From: Telopea speciosissima
Lineage: Eukaryota; Streptophyta; Magnoliopsida; Proteales; Proteaceae
NCBI RefSeq assembly: GCF_018873765.1
Contig: NC_057922.1
Location: 11,049,563 to 11,113,562, forward strand
Length of the DNA: 64,000 nucleotides
Direction of reading: 5' to 3'
Shown: piece after piece, positions 22,762 to 34,378 of the stretch
Numbering within the stretch: the first letter of the stretch is position 1
Layout: each line of letters opens with the position of its first letter
Notes under the pieces: model-generated
The model's database searches: none
Told to the model about the DNA's origin: nothing
The model's input: only the letters and a program-made list of their open reading frames with translations
Made by a program: the position numbers and the translations under genes

Positions 22762-22804
22762 CTCTCGCTCTCTCTCTCTCTATCTCTCTATCTCTCTATC
22801 TCTC
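22762..22804. repeat. (CT)n-rich microsatellite
   Basis: TCTC/TATC tract at the position where the 35.9-kb segmental copy carries a pure (CT)n run. Confidence 0.75.
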
Positions 22805-23578
22805 ATTCATGTGGTTTGTTTATCTTGAAGACGATTGTTCATTTATATAAAAAGTCAAGCCCACCTATTCGTACTTAGTCCTCCATGTTTAATGGAACGG
22901 AGTCTACACGGGACTCGGGAATTTGAACAAGCTAGGTTTATTGTATTTTTTAATTTTTCCATGATAGTGATCATAAGAAGAAAAAACAAATATGTTTAAG
23001 TCCAATTAAAAAAAAAAACAAAAAACAAAAAACTAGTAGGAATTCATTTTTTTATTATTTTAGAAAAATAAAAAAAAGAAAAAAAAAAAAAAAAAAAAAG
23101 AATGAAAACTAGTAAAGGATTGTTGAGATTTCATTGTGTGAGGCTGAGATTGAGCCCTAATTAGCTCTCTTCTATATGTTCATGTAAAGGAGAGCAATTT
23201 TCATGTTCTCTACTTCCTTCTTGCAATGACTACGGAAGAGTGGATGACAATTGAGAAGAAAGTTCATTATAGGGCCCAAATACCACCCAAAGAAGAAAAA
23301 ATATACATGGGGGGAGGGTTTCCTTTCTATGTTGTTAGTATAAGAGGAATCTCTTACATCACACTAATGGCATAAAAACCTATAAAGTCAGGAAGGAGGG
23401 AGAAGTTGAATAAAAAAGTACGTGTTAACACGGACAATGTAGCAATTTTTTCCTAAAAATTAAAGTCACCATAACTTGTTCGCACACGCGATCGTATTAT
23501 ACTCCCCCTCCGTACCCGCTTTTACAAAAAAAACAAAAAAATTAAAAAAACACTCAAAAAAACAACAAAAATATCGAT

Positions 23579-23595
23579 CCCCCCCCCCCCCCCCA
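23579..23595. repeat. C homopolymer
   Basis: About 16 C residues within an A-rich then C-rich low-complexity stretch. Confidence 0.8.
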
Positions 23596-24058
23596 CATTT
23601 AAGACACCTTCCTCGTCCTTACCCCCACCCTCCCCCCCTTTCCTTCCCCAGCTTTCCCTTATGAACTTTTAAATATTTTATTAATCATATAACAAAGTCC
23701 TTTTTTTTTCCTAAAAATAAAGTCAAAAAAACCTCCATAGACAGCCACAGCTTAAGAACTTTCTTTTTCCTTCATAGAATCTTCTACATTCAAAAGTCAT
23801 GAAGGGAATCATTTGAAAAAACAAGAGTCATGGAGGGGACCATGGCTAGATTAATACTTGAAAATGGAATCCCTAATTAACTGTTGCTGTTGGGGCCCTT
23901 GGGGTTCAACGGTTCCACCCATGACCCATCTCAAAAAATTTCCTCACCTCTTAAAGTTTATTAATTCCGTTTAAATTAATGTAAATGGATTCTTAACATG
24001 TAAACATATTGAGTTGTAATCTCGACTTGTTCTCTAAAGCATGTCCAAAGAATCTTCA

Positions 24059-25112
24059 TAGGGTTGCAAGTTTGGCCCTGTCGGCCCGAACTTGCCTTGG
24101 CCCGCCCTGAGCCTGAGCAGGGCCTGGGCTAAAGATTTTTGGCCCTAAAGGCGGGTTAGGGCCAGAAATTCCTAGTCCTGAATCAGGGTCGGGCCGGGTT
24201 AGGGTTGAGACATTGGGCTCAGTCCGACACCGATTTTGACCCTGATTCTGACCATGGTTTTGGCCCTGATTTTGGCTCTAATTTTGACCCTCATCTTGGC
24301 CCTGATCTTGACCCTGATTTTGACCCTGATGTTGAACGTTAGAACAAGTTTAGAGGATATTAAATAAGGCAAAATGGTTGTTTTTATGGGCTTTCTCAAG
24401 TAAGGACTTTGAGGGATCAACTTTAGTTATCAGAACTAGTTGCTCTTTAGGTTTGGGGAATAAAATAATTTATAGTTGGTATGCACAATTTTTGTACCTT
24501 ATTTGTTTATTGTGTTAGTATTTTGGTATGTGCTCTATGGTTCACTGCATCATCATTTCTAGGTTGTACTCCGTGAAGAAAATTCTTTATTTATCAAAAA
24601 ATAGAAGTTATGATACATGTGATCAAGAAATATAATTATTTAAAATGGGGCATAACCATTGTACCAAGGAAAAAAAAACATAATAAAATAACCAGATTAA
24701 TATGCAGCTGTCCCTTTATTGTGTTGCTATAAAACATTCAACTATTTTAATTTTCTTATTTCAGTAGGAGCTGAGCGAGGGGCATGAACTATGGGTTTGA
24801 CAAATGGAGGAGGTCAATACAAGTTTATTACATGTAACATTTCACATATTGGTAAGTTAAATCAGGACCAGGGTCAGGGTCAGGGTCAGGGTTAGGGCCG
24901 GGCCAGTGTTAGGGTCAGGGTCAGGGTCAAGGTCAGGGTCAATGCCAATTAGGGCGGGCTTGGGCTAGGCTTGACCTGTCAGGGTCAGGGTCATGGTCTA
25001 GGTTTTTAGTCCCTGAGTCAGAGTCAGGGCGGGTCTGGGCCCAACTAAGGGAACTCAGGGTTGGGCTAGGGTTTTAAAAAGTCTGGCCCAATCCGACCCT
25101 ATTGTAGCCCTA
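24059..25112. mobile_element. GGCCC-rich hAT-like TIR element, long member
   Basis: It starts TAGGGTTGCAAGTTTGGCCC and ends GGCCCAATCCGACCCTATTGTAGCCCTA; the flanking octamers AATCTTCA and GATCATCA match at 6 of 8 positions, consistent with an old 8-bp target duplication. Both ends are packed with GGGCC/GACCCTGA words around an AT-rich core (about 24340-24860). The left arm has 12-mer repeats of the CCCTGATTTTGA type and the right arm has AGGGTC hexamers. It has no transposase. Confidence 0.65.
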
Positions 25113-25639
25113 GATCATCATATGGAGTTCCTTTATTAGAGCTTTAATGCAGATTTGAAAATTGATTAGTGATGCTTTGAAGATATCCTTTTTTTTTTTC
25201 TCCAGCATGGCCCCTTCCCAAGCAGCTCCATTAATTTTGTATATTGATTGTTAAAAAGATTATAGGACGTGATGAACTTCTCCTTTGTCATTTCGTGCAG
25301 TCCTGTGTCTAGGCATAGTAGTGCACGCACACGACTAGTTAGGTTGCGTTTTTTTTCCTAATAAAAAAATTATTAAGAAGGAAGAAACATATGTTGGCTG
25401 ATGTGGGCCAATTGCCACATTAGTACATTACCATTGGATTAATTGCAAAATTGAAGTAGTAATTAGGAGATACTTATCAAACTTGGTAAGTACGTCAGTT
25501 AGTTCCAGATACATAGGAAAGAGGGTTCTAGCTCTGATTAACACAAAAGTTATTATTTTAAGTTCATAATGCAATTAATTTACAAAATTACCACTAAAAG
25601 ATTTATTATTTGCCATACTACAGGGAAAAATCAATAAGG

Positions 25640-26590
25640 TTTAAGAGAGGGGACAAGCCCACTTACTTATATCCTTACTAGTCCTCCATGTTTAATGGAA
25701 CGTAGTCTACACGGGACTCTAGAGTTTGAACTACTAGGCTTATTGGATTTTCTAGTCTTCCGTGACAATGATAAGAAAAACAAATGCTTTAAGCCCATTT
25801 TAAAAAGTAGCTATTAGGAATCCATCTTTTTATTACTTAGAAAGGAAAAGTAAAAAAAAAGAAAAAGAAAGAAAGCTTTGAGGATTGTTGAGATTTCATT
25901 GTCTGAGGACTGAGGCTGAGATTGAGACTTTAGGTCTTCTATATGTTCATGTAAAGGAGGGCAACTTCTATGTTCTCTATTTCCTCCTCAATCCAACGAT
26001 GGATGAGTTGATGGCAATTGACAAAAAAAAACAGAAGGAATCCAAATTATGGGTTGGTATGGAAGGTTCTGTGTGTAATGGGTCCAAATCTCGCCTAAAT
26101 AAAAAATATGGGAGAGGGTTTCTCATGCTGTCGATGTAAGAGAAATCTCCCACATCACACCAATGACCATGCATAAGATGGTTATTTAAATGATTTTTAT
26201 CAACAGAAATCTACAAACTACAATGGTTAGAGAGGAGAGAGAAATTTTAGAAAGCCCCAGCTTAAGAACTTTTATTTTCTTTGTAGGACCTTCAACATTC
26301 AAAAGACAAGAAAAGAATTATTTAAAAAAAAAAAAAAAAAAAAAGTCATGGAGTGGTCCATGGCTAGAATGCTTAAAAATGAAATCCCTAGAAAGCCCCA
26401 CCCTAAGAACTTTCTTTTTTCTTCATAGGACCTTCAACATTCAAAAGACAAGAAGGGAATCGTTTAAAAAACAAAAAAAGCCATGGAGGGGTCCATGGCT
26501 AGAATGCTTAAAAATGGAATCCCTAAGCTATTGTTGTTGCTTTCGGGGACTTAGGGTTTCAACGGTTCAGAGTCTTAAGATGTAACTATA
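25640..26590. repeat. Segmental repeat unit, partial copy
   Basis: Repeats the end of the 15.1-23.9 kb unit in order: CCTCCATGTTTAATGGAACG (25683), CTTTGAGGATTGTTGAGATT (25876), TTCATGTAAAGGAGGGC (25945), then the CAGCTTAAGAACTTT module, itself duplicated in tandem here (about 26256-26390 and 26391-26530). Confidence 0.75.
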
Positions 26591-26997
26591 GTATTGGTCG
26601 TATCAGCTGATATGTATTGGTATCTTCAGTATTTGGTTTTGATACGGATTGAGAGAATCAACCAAAAAGTAGGTAAAAAAATTGGGGAAAGAGATTGATG
26701 CTTGGACGTGTGGTCCATGCACCAATGCGAGGGCAATGAAAGTGTGCATAAGGGCATCAACATGGAAGAGAATTTTTATTTCTTGGGCGGTAAGGTGGTA
26801 ATTTCACATACTTTTGTATCTAGACGTAGGATCCACACATAAATGTTCTGGTTCCCAACAAAATTATTAAGAAGGGAGAAAAAAAACGAAGAGAGATAAC
26901 ATTGCAAAATTCTTTTTGACAAATTAAAGATTATTTTTCCACCATTATTCAAAATCTTTAGCTTTACAAGTGGAAAATCAAAACTAATAGATGGATG

Positions 26998-27458
26998 TAG
27001 GGCTGCAAGTCTGCAACAGGGTCGGGTTGGGTTGGGCCTTTTAAAATCCTAGTCCAACCCTGAGTCCCCTTAGTTGGGCCCAGGCCCAACCCAACCTTGA
27101 CTCAAGACCAAAAAAATCCAACCTTGACCCACCCTCAAGGTCGGGTTGGGCTGACCCCAATTGGCCCTGATCATGGAGGAAAGGGAGATATGCATGGGCT
27201 GGCCAGGCTGGGAAGAAGAAGAAGAAGAAGAAGAGGAAGGAGAGGAAGAGGAAGAACAAGAAGATAGGGTCGGGTTGGGCCGGGCCGGGCTCAGTCTGAG
27301 GCCTCAACCCTAACCCGGCCCGGCCCGGCCCTGACTCAGGGTCAGAACTTCCCAACAGTGACCCGCCCTCAGGGCCAAGGTATCTCAACTCAGGCCTTGT
27401 TCAAGCTCAGGGCTAGCCAGGGCAGGCTCGGGCCGTCAGGGCCAAACTTGCACCCCTA
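26998..27458. mobile_element. hAT-like MITE of the GGCCC-rich family, 8-bp TSD
   Basis: It begins TAGGGCTGCAAGTCTG and ends CCAAACTTGCACCCCTA, with a perfect 8-bp target duplication GATGGATG at 26990-26997 and 27459-27466. The interior is GGGTTGGGC/GGCCCGGCC-rich with one GAAGAA run. The 115-codon minus frame across it is a product of the base composition. Confidence 0.85.
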
Positions 27459-27466
27459 GATGGATG

Positions 27467-28645
27467 TATGAAAATGAGTGATATGAACATGTCAATAGTT
27501 TAAGCGCCAATGAAACTACAACAGTACAACACAATAGATATTCTAAATTGACAAGGAAAACCCCCCATTGAATAATTAAAGATACTTACCATCAATTTAT
27601 GATGGATTTAGAGGATCTGTATAATCGATAACCAATAAATTTTGTAATGCATGTACACGTTACCATTGTTTTAGAAATTTATAAGATTCTTAAATAAATT
27701 CTTAAAAAAGATTATACATCAAACCATTAAATAATTTTTTATCTATTTTTTTTTTTAAATTTAAAAAGCTTAAATATAGACACTTCCACAAAGAAGATTA
27801 TATAATTTCAAATTTTTTTCAACTATCTGAATTTGATGCATATCTATTTCAAATTCCTTTGCAATACTATGGTGTCGGCATCTATTAGGTTTCTAAACTA
27901 ACTATAATCTTCTTCATTGTTGCTTCCTAGAATGAGAAGGAAAATAGAACTTCAAAATCCTGGACTATAGGAGAATATATAGTATTGACGGGAGGAGTCT
28001 TAGGTGTGCAAGGACATTCATGAGGATGTATACCAATAATAGAATGGCATTTGACTAAATTAGCCTATGAAAATTGACACGATACACACCATTCTCTAGA
28101 TATCCAAAGATCAGTATTGTCATGCCACTCCTTAATGTGACAGAAATGAAGTATCCGTCGAATGATTCTTTTCCGTGTAAGCTGCTTAGACAAACTTGTT
28201 CCGTATCAATATATCTTATGTTATTTTGTGCATAGGCAACTTTCAGCCACGAAAAGATTATAAATATGAAAAAAAAAAAATCTAAAATATGGAGTATTAT
28301 GCCAAAAATTTGTGAATAAAACGGCTGATATATGTTTATGTATATGTATGAATTTATGTATGTAAATTCAAAATTTTCTATGTAGTTCCAAAATATCTAT
28401 ATGGGGACAGTATGTATTGCTCCGTCATTTGGTAAGTATGATAATTATTCATAAATATACGAATTTAGGAACTATGGCTGCAATTAACTAGTAAATAGAC
28501 AGCTAAATAATGTCATATTTGTAATTAATACCTTGAAATGGTGCTCTAACCTAGCATTTTTTGTTTTGTAAAGATTCTAACCTGGCATTTACTACCAATG
28601 AATATGATATTAACATAGATAAACCATAAAAGAGTTGAATTAGTC
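27467..28645. other. Intergenic, nothing recognised
   Basis: AT-rich sequence between the hAT-like MITE and the next segmental copy; no coding or repeat structure was resolved. Confidence 0.45.
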
Positions 28646-29198
28646 CACTACTCAAAATTATTAAACCTAACTAATCCTTGAGGGCCCATTTGGTTTCTAT
28701 GTTCAAGCTCCAACCACCTTCCCTATGTAAAACTGTACATCATGATTTCCGCCAACGCACATTGTAAAATGATCCTCAAGGACTTATTTTGGATCGTATG
28801 AGGTCTTTCTCTTCTAGTAGGTTTGTTTTTTGAAAAATTTCATCCAATCTGGTGTTGATGGAAGGCAGGTCTATATTTCTTGGTTTCAATAGAACTCTTT
28901 ATGAGCGTCCTTTCTATCTATTGTTATTTAAAAATAATCATGTTCGTGTAGGGATAATAGTTTTCATTTCTCATCTCATGGAAAACCGTTTATGTTCGAT
29001 CCACTTAGAGCTAGAATATATGTAGACTTTAGGAACCTGAATAAAGCAAGTCCTAAGATGATTTTACGTTACTTAAAAGATTATAGTGACTCGTGATTTT
29101 AACCATCTCTAATTCAAAATCAAACTTAAAGAAGGTTTTTTTAGAGCGATTCATGAATTCTTCCAAAAAATGAAACGAAGAAAACCCCTAACATTGAG

Positions 29199-29278
29199 GA
29201 ATCTGGTTCAGCTAACCACATGGGGATGGGTGGGGACAGATCTGAACCCACCCGTCCCCATGTGGGTAGCAGATCCTC
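29199..29278. mobile_element. 80-bp Mutator-type MITE with 9-bp TSD
   Basis: Arms CCACATGGGGATGGGTGGGG and the complement of CCCACCCGTCCCCATGTGG pair closely. Perfect 9-bp direct repeats AACATTGAG at 29190-29198 and 29279-29287 flank it. The whole insert can fold into one hairpin. Confidence 0.75.
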
Positions 29279-29751
29279 AACATTGAGAAGGTGAAGGAAC
29301 GCACACTGTCTTCCAGTCAAACACACATGCACATTGAAATGCAACACACCACTCAAATGTTTCTCTGTTCTATCTGGAATTTGCAGGTTAAAATTGATTA
29401 AAATCAAGGGTTCTTATGAGCCCATTTGGAAGTACAAAACACTTTTTCACGAGGCACATGAACAACCAACGCTACTGATTTTTCATGTCCTTCTAATTGC
29501 ATCATCACCAGCCGGTCACCAAAAAAGGCAAACACTTTAAAATCGATAGAGGTTAATTCTAAATTCTTAAACCTTAATTTCGAAAAGAATTTTAGAATTA
29601 GGTTGGGATTAGGTAATTAACAAGACGTTTTAACCATCTCTCTCTAGTCATGAAAGTGAGACACTGGGACAACCTTTATCTAGTAAAGGTTGTTACTTCG
29701 GTGTCTCTTTACAATGCAATAATCAGTTTCATATAAAATAATAATTTGAAT

Positions 29752-29838
29752 CCTCTGCTGTCAAGCTGTCCAATAGGATCGTACTGCGGACACTGTGACA
29801 CAGTGAGATAAGAAATGACTACCTTACCCTTACTCGGA
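29752..29838. mobile_element. Half-copy of the MITE seen at 2043-2226
   Basis: It starts CCTCTGCTGTCAAGCTGTCC and contains GACTACCTTACCC, matching one arm of the MITE at the protease palindrome. The segmental copy at 17000 reads straight through the place where this sequence sits, so the empty site is known. Confidence 0.55.
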
Positions 29839-30305
29839 CAAGACACTAGAATGCCAAATGGTCCCTAACTTGGGAAACGGCGCCCAAAAATCTCACTTGC
29901 GGTCGGGACGTGACCCTCAACACGGTTTCAAGTTTGAACGGAGCTTTTTGGAAGCTTTCAGCACAGCCTTCAATCTCTCATCCAAATTAATCGGGGTAAT
30001 GTAACGCGAGCCGGCCAGCCTGCCCGGGCCAACACATAGTGCCAATTAATAAATGGCATTGCGCCGTGGACCGTCCAGGAATTCGTGTTAATACTTATTA
30101 GTGGATCTTATTATTAAAATAAGCCCTTGTTTAATTGTTTTGCCGCCTGAGAAGGATCTATATTTTTTGTCACTCCCTTCTTGTTGGCCTCACTACTAGC
30201 CACAAATTTCTTATCTTGATAATATTCTCTATTTTAAAATTCTTATTTCTGATTAGCTTTTGAGTTAATTTCTTAATTCGACTTTGTCATTGTTTAATTG
30301 TGTTC

Positions 30306-30471
30306 TTGTTTTTTTTTTTGCCAAAAACCCCTAAGGGGGCAAATTGAGGAGCCCTAATGGCATCAATTGTTTGACAAACTCCAACAACTCCTCGGGAAAT
30401 GAGGAGACCCAAAACCCTAAAAATGGTAACAACTAACAACCAATCCATTTGGAAAGAGAATTAACCAATAC
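30306..30471 (-). mobile_element. Short retroposon with 10-bp TSD
   Basis: A 166-bp insert begins with a T-rich run (poly(A) on the minus strand) and is flanked by perfect 10-bp repeats AATTGTGTTC (30296-30305 and 30472-30481). The copy at about 17826-17836 has AATTGTGTTC only once, confirming the insertion. Confidence 0.8.
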
Positions 30472-30483
30472 AATTGTGTTCAT

Positions 30484-31122
30484 GAGGGGGTGTCAATTTG
30501 GCCTGCCCAAGTGCCCAACCCAGCTCACCCTCATCACGGACAGAGCCAGGGCTGAGCTTCTCAGCCCATAGGGTGGGCTTGGGCTGAGATTTTCAGATTC
30601 AAGGTAGGGCCGGGCTGGGCCTGTGCTGAACCCGGCCCATTCAAACCCTATGTGATAAAATTATAAATATATATTGGGTATGAGATCATTGCTTGGTCAC
30701 ACAGTCTCTACACCGATGTCTAGGCCAATAGGGAAGCATGCTTGGGTATCCACCCAGGGGGCAGGGGCATCATTTCACCAAGCCCTATGAGAGGGCATAG
30801 GGAGTGCCACCAATATGATATATAAATATATATTTATTTATTTATAACTCTTTGTTCTCACATTTTTTTAGGTTTTTTTTTTTTGAAGATTTAAAACCAT
30901 CCTAAAGTGTCAATTAGGGCCAACCCAGCCCGGCCCAGCCAAGCCAAGCCCAATCAGGGTCAATTAAGTCTGGGTTGAGTTGGATTTGTTGGGTTGAGCA
31001 CAACAGAGCTGGACCTGGGCTGAGATATCCCAACTCGATCTAGGGTTGGGCTGGGCCTGGGCCTGGGCTTAATTAAGATAGCTTAGGGTTGAGCTGGGAT
31101 TTTAAAAAAACTGGCGCAACCC
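30484..31122. mobile_element. GGCCC-rich hAT-like element, third member
   Basis: It starts TGAGGGGGTGTCAATTTGGCC and ends with CTGGCGCAACCCAACCC; both sides are CCCAGCCC/GGGCTGGGC-rich around an AT-rich core holding ATATAAATATATATTTATTT. The segmental copy at 17830-17860 (TTCCATGTG...AAGTGCATAAAT) shows the uninterrupted target. The right terminus is worn. Confidence 0.6.
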
Positions 31123-31555
31123 AACCCATGTGGGTAGTGAAGAAGTGCATAAATACTAACCAAAAAATAAAAAGAAGTGCATAGATCAAACTGTGGGGTG
31201 GGGTTATCGATAGTTGTTTTTAACTGGTAGGTATCGTGTGTCTAACAGATACGAGACCACCAGATGCACTCCCACGATAAAATAGTGTTTCTTTGCATGA
31301 ACCAATCGATACATAGTAGTTGGAGGAAGGTGTTGGAGATTGGTTGGGGGGAGGGAAGGGATCATGGAATGTATGTGAGTACTTAAATTAAACCAAAAAA
31401 ACTCATATAATATGGACGATGTCAACCACTCATGTGGTTGGTACTTTGAGAATAATTAATTAAATAGAGGGTTCTATACGGATACATTGGTATAGCTGTA
31501 TATTTGGTCTGTATATTTAATTAGATATCAAATCATATCTGTATTTGAATCCGAT

Positions 31556-32204
31556 TAGGGGTGAAACAGGGAAGGATTAGGCCGGATTTTTTAAAACCCT
31601 AGCCCAACCTTGAGTCCTCTTAGCTCAACCCAAGCCCAACCCGGCCCTAGGTTGAGCTGAGATATCTCAGCCAGATCCAACCCTCCCAGGCTCAGCCCCG
31701 ATTAATCCTGATTTTTGTCAAGGGCTGGGTTGGCCCTGCTTAACACTAATTTAAGTTAGGGCTTGGTTGGACCTAACTTGCCCTGCTTTTTTGTCATTTA
31801 CGTCGTCCTATGCATTAAAAAATGAGATACATGTGATTGATTATTGGTTTGATTCATACTTAATTGACTATTAGAGTTTTCTTTGCGATAAAAAACTTAA
31901 CTCAATCTTAAAATTATAAATATTTTTGTTCCATAGATAATTAGTCTTTTTTTTTTTTTTTGGTAAGCCAATAAATAATTAGATACTAAACAAAAATTGT
32001 AAAATGTAAACAATAAATTGTAAAGCATAACCTAACATAGGGCCAAGCAGGGCTAGGCTTAGCCCGAGGCCTCAATCCTGATCCAGTATGATCCTAAACC
32101 CAGGGCCTGAAAATTTCAACCCTAACCCTCCCTCAGGGTTGAAATATCCAGTCCATGCCCTATTCGGGTTCAGGGCAAGCCGACAGGGCCAAACTACACC
32201 CCTT
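31556..32204. mobile_element. GGCCC-rich hAT-like element, fourth member
   Basis: It starts TAGGGGTGAAACAGGG and ends GGGCCAAACTACACCCCTT; flanking octamers AATCCGAT (31548-31555) and GATCCGAT (32205-32212) match at 7 of 8 positions. The AT-rich core shares words such as GATACATGTGAT with the core of the 24059 element, so the two are long versions of the same family. Confidence 0.7.
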
Positions 32205-32303
32205 GATCCGATATTTATAAATAGAAAAGAAGTTTCAAAATACCTCTTTTTTGTATTTTCTTATTTTTGTGTCCCATAAATTTGAATTGTTGAATTTTTC
32301 GGT

Positions 32304-32610
32304 ATTATTTTTTTAAAAATAAATTAATGAAAAATGTTTAGTCTCACATTGCTTTTGGAAAACACTAAAATGTGGTTCATATCGTACAATGGAACCCTAT
32401 AAGGGTAAGGTTCTTTGGAAGAAAGGTTCCCTATGTTCTCTTGTCTCCAATGATTTATTTTTTTAAAAATAAATTAATGAAAAATGTTTAGTCTCACATT
32501 GCTTTTGGAAAACACTAAAATGTGGTTCATATCGTACAATGGAACCCTATAAGGGTAAGGTTTAAAAGGTGGAAGAAAGGTTCCCTATGTTCTGTTGTCT
32601 CCAATGATTT
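32304..32610. repeat. 150-bp tandem duplication
   Basis: AAATAAATTAATGAAAAATG starts at 32318 and again at 32468; nearly identical 150-bp units follow (TTTAGTCTCACATTGCTTTT, ATGGAACCCTATAAGGGTAA). The second unit has a short AAAAGGTGG insertion. The near-identity implies a recent event. The sequence resembles LTR leader regions but no full LTR was resolved. Confidence 0.85.
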
Positions 32611-33925
32611 GGGGTTTATTTCCACACAAACCAAGCCCAGTCAAGTCGCTCCAAACCGGACTTGTACCTAGTTTTCCTTTTTTCGATGTCAATTTTTGTG
32701 TGAAGAATGTAGGTCAAAGTATGTTCAAGGTCTTACTGGCATACATTACACTCCATTCAATGTTAATTGGAGTTTTTCCGATGTCGGATGAGTGTTGGCG
32801 ATCTTTGTCTCCTCTTTTAGAGAGACACATCTTTTAAGTCTCCTTTAGACGTGTTTCCAAGGGACATCTCTTCTATAAATAGAGAACGTCCATAGGACTA
32901 TAGCCATTCATCCTAAGTGTTCTTTATCTGTGAGTGTTCTGATGTGGTCCAATAAATAAGTGTCACAACTACTAGATGGCCTAAAGGGTTGTTTCATCTT
33001 GGGAGTTGATTCACAAGAACCCATTTGTATCATAGAGGTGATTACAATCTTAAGGATAGTTACTAGTGACACGACTCAATCCCACCATCACTTTGATATC
33101 TTTGAAGCATATTACAGTGTCAAGTTCGAGTTTGGTTGTATCAAGAAGAGGAGCCTTCACTTTCATCTTGTCAATGAATATTTCAATTATTTTAATTAGT
33201 CCTATTATTCTAGTCTCTCAAAAAAGATATCTTTGGATTCATTGCTTGAGAGAATTGGAAAAACTGAAATAACAAGAATTCCAAATGCAAGGCAGATGAT
33301 CCTCTCATTATACTGGGCAGAGCTACCTAAGCAAAAACTGAGTTTGATAAAGCATGTGAATTCTTTAGAGATGTTGATACTTCATGCAACTATAACACAT
33401 CAACCAAAAAATCCTGACATCTCTCTCTCTCTCTCTCTCTATAAAATCATAATTGGAAAACCAAGATTGACTCGGGCGAGTCACCCAAGTCAAGTAAAAA
33501 AAACATAAAATCTAGTCAGAAGATATGAAGAATTGAAGACTCGCCTAGGTTTAAGAAATGATCATGTTAGGTCCAAGTCGGTCTGAGTTTTTATTGAGTC
33601 GGCATTTTTGTCCAAATCATATAAAACTCATCAAGTCTTTTTTTTTTATTTTATTAGATCATATATTATTCATAGACTATAAATTTGATCTGCAACTAAA
33701 CAAAATCTTAAATAATTTTTATCATTTTATTCAATATTAATTCTTTTATTTCTCACCGATTAAACCTATTAATCCTTTAGTCCCTCATCATTCTAGAGAG
33801 AAAGAAAAAGAAAAAAACATGAGTCTCCCAATTAACCATACTTTGAAAAGGACAAGTCAAGAATCAAGATTACTTGTGTGTTATTTTCAGAGTGTATAAA
33901 TAATAATCAATTACGTATAAAATTA
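32611..33925. other. Unassigned, possibly retroelement-derived
   Basis: TTCTATAAATAGAGAACG near 32870 looks like a core promoter of the kind found in LTRs, and it follows directly on the 150-bp repeats. A (CT)n run lies at 33421-33441. Open frames of 79-91 codons show no known domain. Confidence 0.3.
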
Positions 33926-34378
33926 TAATGTAAATTTTGGAATTCAATGCCAAATGGTCCCTTTCTTTTCTTGGGAAGTTTGGAAACGACGGGGGACTCA
34001 TCCAAAGAAACAGAGCAACGCGCGCAAGCCCGTGTGGGCAACACGTACTTCCAAGTGGGCATGCATGCATGGAGCCACGGAATCGATCATTTGAGAGGGA
34101 TTCGTTTACGTTTTCCACCTTAATTAATTAACATTCTTAAAAATTGTCATTAAATTAAGCCGTTGTTTTGCTGCCCAAGAAAGATCTTTGTTCTTTTTAA
34201 CTTTAAATAATACTGCCCTAAAAGTCTAAAACTCCTTATTAAATATAAAAAAAAAGTGGCATAAATCTAATTAGTGTCTATCATACAGATCTTAATTAGA
34301 TCTCTCCACAGTGTTTTTTTTTTTTTTTTTTTTTTCTCTTGTAGTTATCGTGTGTGTATCCTAGAGGTCCAGCAAATA

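Larger units (their letters stand above)
15120..23945. repeat. Segmental repeat unit, longest copy
   Basis: Landmarks, in order, each shared with at least one other copy: CTAACTAATCCTTGAGGG (15160), GGTAATTAACAAGATGTTTT (16763), ATTCAATGCCAAATGGTTCT (17000), GCAACACGCGCGGCAGCCCG (17458), TTAAGCC...GAGAAGGATCTTTG (17636-17675), GTAGCTATCGTG (17930), TAGGAAATGGGTTGA (18597), TTAAATTAAACCAAAAACTA (19713), AACTTAAAACAATGGATCC (21800), GGGTAGCCCAAAACCGGCAA (22737), CCTCCATGTTTAATGGAACG (22881), TTCATGTAAAGGAGAGC (23178), CAGCTTAAGAACTTTC (23748). No open coding region is shared, so the unit is non-coding or its exons are gone. Confidence 0.75.
28650..31500. repeat. Segmental repeat unit, second copy
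   Basis: Shared landmarks with the 15.1-kb copy in the same order: CTAACTAATCCTTGAGGG (28668), GGTAATTAACAAGACGTTTT (29608), AATGCCAAATGGTCCC (29849), the CGCGAGCC...GGCATTGCGCCGTGG block (30006-30075), GCCTGAGAAGGATCT (30144), CTTAAATTAAACC (31382). It has been expanded by at least four insertions (29199, 29752, 30306, 30484) that the 15.1-kb copy lacks. Confidence 0.75.

Noticed and set aside
23744..23765. CCACAGCTTAAGAACTTTC resembling miR396
   Set aside because: Only the first nine bases agree with miR396; no matching star strand or precursor hairpin is seen, and the sequence varies between segmental copies.
24199..24420. Minus-strand frame with repeated RVKIRAKI units
   Set aside because: It is a translation of the 12-mer repeats in the arm of a GGCCC-rich TIR element, not a protein gene.
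24868..24945. AGGGTC hexamer run resembling telomeric repeat
   Set aside because: Plant telomere is TTTAGGG; these hexamers are part of the right arm of the TIR element and vary in sequence.
27041..27388. 115-codon minus frame
   Set aside because: It lies entirely inside a MITE with perfect target duplications; composition keeps the frame open.
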